Positions 36,003 through 43,934 of a stretch of 64,000 bases of DNA are shown piece after piece. The position numbers were made by a program, and so were the translations under genes. Position 1 is the stretch's first letter. Each line of letters begins with the position of its first letter. The notes under the pieces are model-generated. The model worked only from the letters and a program-made list of their open reading frames with translations, was not told the origin of the DNA and did not search any database. Source of the DNA: Bacteriovorax sp. Seq25_V (lineage in GTDB: Bacteria; Bdellovibrionota; Bacteriovoracia; Bacteriovoracales; Bacteriovoracaceae); assembly GCF_000447795.1 (NCBI RefSeq), contig NZ_AUNI01000017.1, positions 124,001-188,000 of the forward strand. The letters run 5' to 3'.

Positions 36003-36069
36003 CTATTTTCCAAGGTGACACATTTCAGTCATTATTGTATATCCTATTCTTTGAAAGGAGAAATAGTTC

Positions 36070-36924
36070 ATGCTACCACAAAGTCGTTTATATAATTTCA
36101 TTGATTCTGAAAATGGTTTTACAATTTCGTTCCTCGAGGGACAAAAAGTTATCCAAGAGCTTGCGATGATACATGACGTCAAGGGTAATGGGTTCAGTTT
36201 CTTCCGTGACAGTGTTCTTTCTGGCCTTCAGCTAATCAACTACCTTAAGCCAGGAGAAAACTTTGGATTTTTCATCGATTCTGAAGAACCATATTTCCGT
36301 TTAAAAATTGAAATGAACTTTGATGGCTATATGAGAACACTTCTTCTTCCGGCAAACTTTGAAGAAAACCCGAAGACATTTTCTGGGAACGTAAGACTTG
36401 TTAAGCTTATGCCAAATAGTCACACGCCATACCAATCAATTATTGCTGTAAAAAATAAATCACTTAAAGAGATTGTTAATGATGTATTAAAAGATTCATA
36501 TCAGATGAATTCTAAAGTTATTATCTCTGATGACTCTGATCAATCAGTTCTAATTTCAAGACTTCCAGATCTTAATGTTAATAAAAAAGAAACTACAGAG
36601 CGAATCAGTCTTGAAGACTACAGCAATTCAATCAAGGATCACCTTACTAATTTCCTAAAAGACGGTGAAACTGATTACGAAAAAATCACAACAGAATTTA
36701 AAAAAATAAAATTCGAACTTCTAACTTCAAAAGATATTGAATTCAAATGCAACTGCTCGAGAGAAAGAATGCTAACTGGTGTCGCAAGTGTTGCCAGAGG
36801 GACAACACTTAACGATCTATTCGACGGCAAGAAAAGTCTAGAAGCAAAGTGTGACTACTGTAATACAAACTACCTCATCACTTACGAAGAAATAGAAGAG
36901 ATCCTTAAAATCTCAAAGCAATAA
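36070..36924 (+). CDS. hslO: Redox-regulated chaperone Hsp33
   Basis: 284 residues. Holdase activated by oxidation with unfolding. The C-terminal zinc switch has CxC at Cys227/Cys229 (FKCNCSRERM) and CxxC at Cys261/Cys264 (KCDYCNTNY), the diagnostic pattern. The N-terminal domain fits the family less obviously by eye. A strong AAGGAG precedes the ATG. Its stop abuts the stop of the convergent lipoprotein gene with no base between. Confidence 0.9.
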   Translation: MLPQSRLYNFIDSENGFTISFLEGQKVIQELAMIHDVKGNGFSFFRDSVLSGLQLINYLKPGENFGFFIDSEEPYFRLKIEMNFDGYMRTLLLPANFEENPKTFSGNVRLVKLMPNSHTPYQSIIAVKNKSLKEIVNDVLKDSYQMNSKVIISDDSDQSVLISRLPDLNVNKKETTERISLEDYSNSIKDHLTNFLKDGETDYEKITTEFKKIKFELLTSKDIEFKCNCSRERMLTGVASVARGTTLNDLFDGKKSLEAKCDYCNTNYLITYEEIEEILKISKQ

Positions 36925-37842
36925 CTAAAGTCCCTCTACAAGAGGGATTGAAGTTTTCTGAGATTTCCAGAAAAACCTTTTAAACATATCGTATTCATTA
37001 AATTGGCCACAGAAGTTTTCAGCAAGTGGCCCATTTGCCCACACTGGAGATAAATCAGCACTCGTTGGTACTCCAGAAACAACAATTGTCGTTTGAGGGT
37101 TTGCGATTGAAAAGTCATGCACCAAATAAAAAAGGAAGCGGTTTAAGTTTTCAATATACTGAGTTTTTTCCACTCCAGGTTTTAGTAAGTCAAAATCACG
37201 AATAACAACTAATTTTTTACTCGTCTGCGACATCGACTTCCAAATATGGTCGAAATTATCTTTTACTGTTGAAAAACATTTCCCATTTGAACAACTCTCA
37301 TCTTTATATTTTAAACCAGTCAGATATGAACGAGATTTTTCAAAATGAAAGCTCTCCCCTTCAAAAGCTTTTGCATCTCTCGATACAAATAATCTCGTCT
37401 TATAAAATAAACGTGGATTACAACTTAGCGCCTCATCCAAAAATTTATCATTTCCACGATGGTAGAGTGCTGTGGAAAATCCGATATCATTCAATACATC
37501 CCAAACCCTTGGGTCTTGATATTTTTCGCACGACTTTTCACTACGAGGATAACCAGAAATCTGCGAAACTAGAGAATCTTCAATCCTCGGCTCCATCTCA
37601 AAATGATTAAACTTCCACATTTTTCCAAAGCAAGCGAAGAATTCTGTGGCAACTTTCTTCGTCGCCTCAGGACCTCGATACTTCAAAAAGGAAAACGATT
37701 CCTCTTTCAGGCCCGGAATTTGAACAACAACCATCCTTTCAGGACTCTGGTTGAATCGGTGCTCAGTAAGATTAATTGTGGGTACTTTTGTACAAGAAGT
37801 AAGTAAAAGTGCCGCTAGTACTAGTTTTTTGGCGATGTTCAT
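36925..37842 (-). CDS. Lipoprotein of unknown function
   Basis: 305 residues. The N-terminus MNIAKKLVLAALLLTSCTKV is a lipoprotein signal with lipidated Cys17. The mature part has several cysteines (FFACFG, KSCEKY, LSCNPR, ESCSNGKCF, NFCGQF). Segments such as RMVVVQIPGLKEESF, TALYHRGN, KLVVIRDFDLL and TTIVVSGVPTSAD hint at an alkaline-phosphatase/sulfatase-like fold, but I see no clear metal-binding set, so this is only a suggestion. Convergent with hslO. Confidence 0.65.
   Translation of the reverse strand: MNIAKKLVLAALLLTSCTKVPTINLTEHRFNQSPERMVVVQIPGLKEESFSFLKYRGPEATKKVATEFFACFGKMWKFNHFEMEPRIEDSLVSQISGYPRSEKSCEKYQDPRVWDVLNDIGFSTALYHRGNDKFLDEALSCNPRLFYKTRLFVSRDAKAFEGESFHFEKSRSYLTGLKYKDESCSNGKCFSTVKDNFDHIWKSMSQTSKKLVVIRDFDLLKPGVEKTQYIENLNRFLFYLVHDFSIANPQTTIVVSGVPTSADLSPVWANGPLAENFCGQFNEYDMFKRFFWKSQKTSIPLVEGL
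36931..36947 (+). terminator. Possible hslO terminator inside the opposite gene
   Basis: TCCCTC (36931-36936), loop of 5, GAGGGA (36942-36947), followed by TTGAAGTTTTC. It lies 7 bases after the hslO stop, within the last codons of the convergent lipoprotein gene. The T-run is interrupted, so efficiency is uncertain. Confidence 0.4.
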
Positions 37843-37900
37843 TAAGATCTCTTTTAAAATTCCGACTATGTTACTAATTATACAAGAATTTTACTTCTTA

Positions 37901-37960
37901 ATATCTTATTAAATATGTAAGATATAAGGAAAAATATATTTAAATCTACGTTATATCTTA
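37901..37960. promoter_or_regulatory. Repeated palindromic half-sites upstream of the Fe-S oxidoreductase
   Basis: ATATCTTA (37901-37908), nine bases, TAAGATATAA (37918-37927), 23 bases, TTATATCTTA (37951-37960). The first pair is an 8-9-8 palindrome and the second pair a perfect 10-bp inverted repeat, all 50-110 bases before the ATG at 38014. This looks like an operator set for a dimeric repressor, though the region is very AT-rich. Confidence 0.4.
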
Positions 37961-38013
37961 TAGAATAATAAAGATAAGACAAATAAACAAATTCATACAT
38001 GTGAGGGCAAATC

Positions 38014-40044
38014 ATGAGTGGAGAAATCGCGAACCTTGCGACGCGTGAGATCTTTTGGAATATTCCATCAGAATTCAAAGTTGCAATGTACCTATTATTT
38101 TTTACGTCTCTGTTTTTTCTATGCAAGGGGCTAAACAAGAAAATTTTATTCATCACAAATGGTGAAGGAATTAAAGGACTAAAAAAAGTTCTTCCAGAAA
38201 AATTAAACTGGTCTGCTTTTTTTAAGACTCTTTTCTTAACAGGAAAGGTTCCAAGATTTAAGAACGTGGCAATTTTCCACGGATTAATTTTTTGGGGGTT
38301 CTTTATTCTTTGGATCGCAACTGATCTTGTTGCTGTTCATGCCGACACTCCTTTTAAAATATACAAAGGAAATGTGTATATCGTTATATCTTTCCTCGCA
38401 GATATTGCAGGTCTAATGGTCCTGACAGGTCTAGCACTTGCTTACAAGAGAAGATATATCGACAAGCCTGCTTACTTAGAAGCAACAAATCCAAAACAAG
38501 AGCTTTTCATGTACGCGATGCTTGCGGGTCTAGTTATCATTGGTTACCTTATTGAAGGTGTAAGAATCATGGGAACAGGAATGCCAGTTGGTGAAGCGAC
38601 ATGGTCACCTGTCGGATGGTTTCTAGCGACAATTTTTTCTAAAATTTCTTTAAGTGATCAAGTCTGGGGAAATACTTACAGAACACTTTGGTTCTTACAC
38701 ATGGCCCACACAATGGCTTTTGTTGCATCAATTGGTTACTCAAAATTTTCACACATTTTCTTCCTACCATTTGCGGCTCTCGTTACTCCAGTTAGAAGAG
38801 GTGCAGTAGTTAATCCAATCGATTTTGAAAATCTTCCAGAAGATGTTGAAACATTTGGTCTAGGTAAACTTTCAGAACTAACAATGAAGAACAAACTTGA
38901 TCTTTCAACATGTGTTGAATGTGGTCGTTGTACTCAAGTTTGTCCAGCTAATGGAGCAGGAAAAATTCTTGATCCAAAGAAAATTATTACAAAAGCAAGA
39001 GACTTTGCTTATGAGACAGCGGCCAAAGGCGAAGCAGATGCTGATCTTTGGGAAAATCCACTATACGCTTCAAACGAGCTTGATGCATGTACGACATGTG
39101 GAGCTTGTATGGAAGAATGTCCTGCAAATATCGAGCACGTAAATATCATTATGGAAGCCAAGAGATATAAAGTTCTAACTCTTGGAGACATTCCAGCGGA
39201 CGCTGCAACTGCAGTAAACAAAATCAAGGTTAACGGAAATCCATGGGGTATCACTCAAGATGATAGATTCAAGTGGGCCGATGGACTTGATGTTCCAGTA
39301 ATTGAAGCAGGTAAAAAAGTTGATTACCTTTACTACGTAGGTTGTGCAGGATCTTATGATGCTTCTAACCAGCAAGTTGTTAAAGATACAATCAAACTTC
39401 TAAAGAAAGCAGGCGTAAGCTTTGCTGTTATGGGAAAAACTGAGAAGTGTAACGGTGACCCGATTAGAAGATTTGGTGACGAGTACTCATTCTATGAAGT
39501 TGCCATCGAAAATATTGCGAATATGAGACAATATGACTTTGGAAAAGTTGTTACTCACTGTCCACACTGTTTACATACAATTGGTAAAGAGTATGGAAAG
39601 TTTGAAGATGGAGCTTTTGAAACAGTTCACCACACTGAACTTCTAGCTGATCTTCTAAGGAGTGGACAACTAAAACCAGAAAGAAAAGTAGAAGAAAACC
39701 TTACTTTCCACGATCCATGTTACTTAGGACGTCACCATGGTGAGTACAATGCTCCAAGAGAAATCCTTGAAGCTTCAGGTGTTCAGATCAAGGAAATGGA
39801 GAAATCTAAGGATTCGGCCCTGTGCTGCGGTATGGGTGGGGGAAACATGTGGTACGAACTTCCAGAGGGAGACCACCTTGTTGAAAATAGACTCGCTCAT
39901 GTTGGAGAAAAGAAGGTTGAAAAGTTGGCGACAGCTTGTTCTTTCTGTATGATTAACTTTAAAGGTGGAGTTAGTGATAAAACAGGAACAGAGAACCTTG
40001 AAATTGAAGACGTTGCATCGATTCTTGCTAAAACTATTGATTAG
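38014..40044 (+). CDS. Membrane-bound CCG-domain Fe-S oxidoreductase
   Basis: 676 residues. The N-terminal ~260 residues contain several membrane helices of the NarI/HdrE-like type. Then two 4Fe-4S motifs from residue 300 (CVECGRCTQVCP) and 359 (CTTCGACMEECP), then two CCG domains: YYVGCAGSYD...KCNGDPIRR...HCPHC and FHDPCYLGRHHGEY...CCGMGGGNMW. Proteins of this build pass electrons between quinone and soluble carriers, often electron-transferring flavoprotein from fatty-acid oxidation; that role is inferred. A GAGGG Shine-Dalgarno is present. Confidence 0.88.
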   Translation: MSGEIANLATREIFWNIPSEFKVAMYLLFFTSLFFLCKGLNKKILFITNGEGIKGLKKVLPEKLNWSAFFKTLFLTGKVPRFKNVAIFHGLIFWGFFILWIATDLVAVHADTPFKIYKGNVYIVISFLADIAGLMVLTGLALAYKRRYIDKPAYLEATNPKQELFMYAMLAGLVIIGYLIEGVRIMGTGMPVGEATWSPVGWFLATIFSKISLSDQVWGNTYRTLWFLHMAHTMAFVASIGYSKFSHIFFLPFAALVTPVRRGAVVNPIDFENLPEDVETFGLGKLSELTMKNKLDLSTCVECGRCTQVCPANGAGKILDPKKIITKARDFAYETAAKGEADADLWENPLYASNELDACTTCGACMEECPANIEHVNIIMEAKRYKVLTLGDIPADAATAVNKIKVNGNPWGITQDDRFKWADGLDVPVIEAGKKVDYLYYVGCAGSYDASNQQVVKDTIKLLKKAGVSFAVMGKTEKCNGDPIRRFGDEYSFYEVAIENIANMRQYDFGKVVTHCPHCLHTIGKEYGKFEDGAFETVHHTELLADLLRSGQLKPERKVEENLTFHDPCYLGRHHGEYNAPREILEASGVQIKEMEKSKDSALCCGMGGGNMWYELPEGDHLVENRLAHVGEKKVEKLATACSFCMINFKGGVSDKTGTENLEIEDVASILAKTID

Positions 40045-41938
40045 TTTTTATATTTCTGGCCAGGCGAATTTCGCTTGGTCAGAATCTTTCTTTTCTAATA
40101 ATTCCATTCTCCTCTCTTTTGAAAATCTCGTAAAAAACACTATTTTAAAAACAAAGAAATTAACATCTGAGGAAAACTCTTCTTCAATATTAAATAATGC
40201 TAATGAAATTTCTTCAATTGAGTTAACACCTGCACAAATAGAAAACCTCATCATTCTTGCACCAGAAAGTTACTCTGAATTATTTATGTCTAATTCATGT
40301 TCTCTCTATGTCTTTTTAAAAGAAGGTGTTCAGTTTCTAAATGATATTGATCTCAAAGCACTAGAAGTAAATATTAAGTATGCAAATGGTAAGAAAGAAC
40401 AAAAGAAGATTTCGAGGGAGCTTTTCTCAACACTCTACTTTAAACATAAGTGCTCAAAGCAAAATGACTACTTCTCGCTAACGAGTACAGAGAGACTCAA
40501 GAAGACACTTGAGAGAGAAAAGATTGAACTTCCATACGATGATGAAAGTTGTAAAGCAGCGCTTGAGAACTGGAAAACCAAGTTAATCACCCCTCACCTA
40601 TGCGCTAAGATCTGGAAAGTAAATGATTCAAAATCCAAAAGAGCAATTTTAAAGAGCCAATCAAATATAGAGATTGCTCAAAGAGCAGCCCTTAATGAAG
40701 CGATCAGAACAGGGGATGCCATCGAAGAAAGCTTTAATGATGTAGAATATACTTTTCTCAATAAGTTCTGTGGTAAGATGCATTCAAAGAGCCTCTTTTG
40801 CTCAAATTATGGAACAAATGAGATTTGGAAACTGGTCGAGAATTTCCAAGCTCCAGAATATAAGCTCTCTTGGAAGTGCAAGGTACTTACAGGTAAAGAC
40901 AAGCTAACGAGACCTGAGCTTCTTAGCTGCATGAGTAAACTTAGAAATACTCCAACAATCTGTGAAACAAATGGTTCTTTCCCAGGAGAAGTACTTCTTC
41001 CGATGCCTAATTGTGCACAGATTTCAGAAGCGCTTGTTTTAAGTAAACTTAAAACTGATTATCATGATTGTCCTACAACAATCTCCAACACTGGTATTGT
41101 GACGGCATATAGAATCATGAAACATTTTGGAAAGATTACAAAAGAAGTAGAAATTAATGATTGTGTATTTCCATCATATGCAAGTATCTTCGATATTTTT
41201 AAAGAATCTAAAGAGGAATCTAAATGGCCTCTTAGTCTTTGCTATATTGATCCCGTAACAAAGAAAGAAGTATGTGAACTCTATGTTCCAGGAAACCATC
41301 CCTCTTACAGCCTGTCTCAAAATAATGTTATTACGAGTATTCTATACAAATCAAGACTAAGCCCAACGAGAACAAAATGCTCTGTTGTTAGCAGTGATGA
41401 ATATAAACCTTCAAGACTCAAATTTAGATCTGGCTGCTGGATTATTCCAAGCGAAGAGTCTTGTACCTCTGAAAAGTGCACGATGAGAATCATCTTCGAT
41501 GGCAAAGAAGCGCTAAATATTTACACAAGAGGAGAACTAAATTTTCCTTTTGAAAAGCTAAAGTACAATACGACGATGCGCTCATTGCTACAAATGATTG
41601 AAGAAACAAAACAGATTCAAATACAAGAAATACAATCCCTCACTAGTGCTAAATTTTTCCTGACTAAAAAGAAGGAAGGTATAATTGCAGGTCAAGGCTG
41701 TGCTCAGGATCTTTATCCGCAATTCTTCATATCTGAATACCCTAATCAGTGTACTCCTCTGCCTTTTATTGTAGATGGAGTAAAAGAACTAGATGGGAAA
41801 ACTTATTTCGTGACAAGAACTGGTCTTGATGATGTTCATTCTCCAAGAATCGTTCCTTGGACAAATATACTGAGTGCAGTGGCAAGACACTCAAAATTAC
41901 ACCCATTAAAGTTATGGAGTTTCTATGGTCTTAACTAG
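40025..41938 (+). CDS. Exported cysteine-rich protein, unknown function
   Basis: About 637 residues from the TTG at 40025, which would give the signal LLKLLISFYISGQANFAWS. The frame stays open up to a GTG at 39965, inside the Fe-S oxidoreductase gene, so the start is uncertain. The mature protein carries about 23 cysteines spread evenly (e.g. NSCSLYVF, ESCKAAL, FCGKMHSKSLFCSN, GCWIIPSEESCTSEKC), fitting an extracytoplasmic disulfide-rich protein. No family recognised. Its stop overlaps the next start by 14 bases. It heads a three-gene exported operon. Confidence 0.7.
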   Translation: MLKLLISFYISGQANFAWSESFFSNNSILLSFENLVKNTILKTKKLTSEENSSSILNNANEISSIELTPAQIENLIILAPESYSELFMSNSCSLYVFLKEGVQFLNDIDLKALEVNIKYANGKKEQKKISRELFSTLYFKHKCSKQNDYFSLTSTERLKKTLEREKIELPYDDESCKAALENWKTKLITPHLCAKIWKVNDSKSKRAILKSQSNIEIAQRAALNEAIRTGDAIEESFNDVEYTFLNKFCGKMHSKSLFCSNYGTNEIWKLVENFQAPEYKLSWKCKVLTGKDKLTRPELLSCMSKLRNTPTICETNGSFPGEVLLPMPNCAQISEALVLSKLKTDYHDCPTTISNTGIVTAYRIMKHFGKITKEVEINDCVFPSYASIFDIFKESKEESKWPLSLCYIDPVTKKEVCELYVPGNHPSYSLSQNNVITSILYKSRLSPTRTKCSVVSSDEYKPSRLKFRSGCWIIPSEESCTSEKCTMRIIFDGKEALNIYTRGELNFPFEKLKYNTTMRSLLQMIEETKQIQIQEIQSLTSAKFFLTKKKEGIIAGQGCAQDLYPQFFISEYPNQCTPLPFIVDGVKELDGKTYFVTRTGLDDVHSPRIVPWTNILSAVARHSKLHPLKLWSFYGLN

Positions 41939-42977
41939 ATTTTCACTCTCCATACTTTTATCAATGAGTATTCAAGCGAAGTCTTTACTTCTCGAATATA
42001 CAGCAAAGCAAAATATTTTTAATATCAAATACTCTGCGAAAAAAAATGATACAACATTCTACCTTAAGGGAAGTGACACGCTCGCTTTGTCGACAAATTA
42101 TAAGGCATTCGAAATTCTAAAGAACAAAGACATAAGTGAGTTTGGAGTAATTAAAAATAGTAAGTCTTCAACTTACCTCATTTACTCTTTCCCAAATCAA
42201 TTTGAGAAACTAACTCCTCTTGCATCTGGGACAATTTATTATTTTAACTCAGAAACGAAAAAACTGCTTTCTCTTGGTTCAGGCATTCAGCCTAAATTTA
42301 GTGCAGATGGAAACTTCATTAGCTACTTTCATCCAGAATCTAATCGAATTATTTTTAGAAAAATACTAAACATAGATAATCAACTCGAGATAAAACTAAA
42401 TTCTAAAATTGTGAATTTTAGACCACAGGTTGAAATCATTGACGAAAATAATATTTATTATACAGATAGAAGTAATGAGAACTTTGAGGGACTAATAAAA
42501 CTCGATTTCCCTTCACAAAAACGTGTTGTTCTCACTAAAGCTGAATCTATTCAAACAAAATATGAGATATGCCGCAATGACAACGGTATTAATGTTCTAG
42601 AGACAAACTATGACAAGAAAGGCTACACATTCATTTATAACTTAGCCTTAAACGAGATGGACATTGCAAAAAGGAATTTTCTTTTTGATTCAAAGTCTGG
42701 CTCTGCAACTCAATTAACTTGTACAAATAATGAATTGTTTTTTATCAAGTACTTTGGAGATAACTCTGAATACTCAGAATTATTCATGTTCGACCTGGCC
42801 CAGAAAAAAGCATATATAATTTCCGACCTAGATTTCGTGACAAATTATTTTAAATTTGAAGATAATATCTATATTCCATTTAGAAGAAGTATTTATGCTA
42901 CTCAAGACAAAGAAAAAAACTGGTTAATTTCAAAAGAGTTCAAAGAGACTTTAACAGATGAGGTCAGTACTAAATGA
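41925..42977 (+). CDS. Exported beta-propeller-like (TolB-type) protein
   Basis: 350 residues. Signal peptide MVLTRFSLSILLSMSIQAKS. The mature part is made of beta-strand repeats with TolB/WD40-like phrases (GIQPKFSADGNFISYFHPES, IDENNIYYTDRSNENFEGLI, NNELFFIKYFGDNSEYSELF). It is not the housekeeping TolB, as no Tol-Pal genes are near. Overlaps both neighbours (14 and 4 bases), so it is translationally coupled in the operon. Confidence 0.68.
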   Translation: MVLTRFSLSILLSMSIQAKSLLLEYTAKQNIFNIKYSAKKNDTTFYLKGSDTLALSTNYKAFEILKNKDISEFGVIKNSKSSTYLIYSFPNQFEKLTPLASGTIYYFNSETKKLLSLGSGIQPKFSADGNFISYFHPESNRIIFRKILNIDNQLEIKLNSKIVNFRPQVEIIDENNIYYTDRSNENFEGLIKLDFPSQKRVVLTKAESIQTKYEICRNDNGINVLETNYDKKGYTFIYNLALNEMDIAKRNFLFDSKSGSATQLTCTNNELFFIKYFGDNSEYSELFMFDLAQKKAYIISDLDFVTNYFKFEDNIYIPFRRSIYATQDKEKNWLISKEFKETLTDEVSTK

Positions 42978-43852
42978 AGTATCTAATTTCACTCCTCTTC
43001 TTTTTAAATGTTAATGCGATTGATGTGAAGATCACAAAACTTCCTAAATTGACGAGTAATCTTCTCAAAGAAATTTGCTTTGAAAATCAATTAGCCGATA
43101 GAGATATCGACAGCTATAACTTGATCTTCTCTCAATACACTAGTGATCTGACGTTTCTTGATAATCTTTTATTAAAAAGTATTTTAATAAAATCATCAGA
43201 CCTAAAAAAATCATATAAAATGATCGACCAAAAACTTTTTGACCTTGCAAGAGACAGAATCAACCAGATACCAAGCTCAAAAATATTTACCAAGACAATA
43301 TACCAATCTTTTCTAAATGATTTGGGTGAACTTCTAACGGATCCTGAATATAGAAACTTTGTTCTTCTATACAAGCAAAATCAGAGGATAAATACTAATA
43401 GTCTTAAAACTTTCGAAAATAAAATCAGGATGCTAACTCCATGGCTAAGGTTAATTCTCGAGTCCACTCCTGAAGAGTTTACAAAATCAATCAATGAAAT
43501 AAATTTATCTCTTCTTGAAAGAATCAAGAAGGCTTCGGGATTTATTACACGAACAAGCGAGATTAAAAACCTCACAAAAGAAAAGTTCATTGAGAAAATC
43601 GATCAAGGGCTAGAGAAAGCGAAAGAAGAAATCGCTGGCCTTGCTTTTGAAGTCGCTCCAGCACCGAATCCGAACTATGTTCCACCAAAGGAATTACCAC
43701 AAGGTGTTGACGACTGGATTCCTGTAGATGATTCAATTATTGAAGATGGGCTTCCACTTACTAAGGACCGATTATTCCCTGAGCCAGACCCCGACTACGT
43801 TCCTCCAAAAGTACTGCCAAAACCTGTTGATAAATGGGGTGATCAAGACTAG
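42974..43852 (+). CDS. Exported helical protein with C-terminal Pro-rich repeats
   Basis: 292 residues. Signal peptide MKYLISLLFFLNVNA. Residues ~20-225 are helical and charged. The C-terminal 65 residues hold two copies of an acidic, Pro-rich repeat: PNPNYVPPKELPQGVDDW and PDPDYVPPKVLPKPVDKW, joined by a DDS..EDGLP linker. Such Tyr/Pro repeats could bind peptidoglycan or a partner protein (speculative). Starts in ATGA with the previous stop. Last gene of the exported operon. Confidence 0.7.
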   Translation: MKYLISLLFFLNVNAIDVKITKLPKLTSNLLKEICFENQLADRDIDSYNLIFSQYTSDLTFLDNLLLKSILIKSSDLKKSYKMIDQKLFDLARDRINQIPSSKIFTKTIYQSFLNDLGELLTDPEYRNFVLLYKQNQRINTNSLKTFENKIRMLTPWLRLILESTPEEFTKSINEINLSLLERIKKASGFITRTSEIKNLTKEKFIEKIDQGLEKAKEEIAGLAFEVAPAPNPNYVPPKELPQGVDDWIPVDDSIIEDGLPLTKDRLFPEPDPDYVPPKVLPKPVDKWGDQD

Positions 43853-43934
43853 AACGCACACCGTCAAAGCTAGTCGATCCTATCTATTTGTGTTATAAAA
43901 TTATATCAATTTTAGACAAAAATAGAGGAACGAA

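Noticed and set aside
39009-39254. Antisense frame opposite the Fe-S cluster motifs of the oxidoreductase
   Set aside because: Lies wholly within a well supported gene and has no family match.
43853-43934. T-box or attenuator before valS
   Set aside because: The gap is only 82 bases and has neither the T-box core sequence nor a terminator/antiterminator pair.
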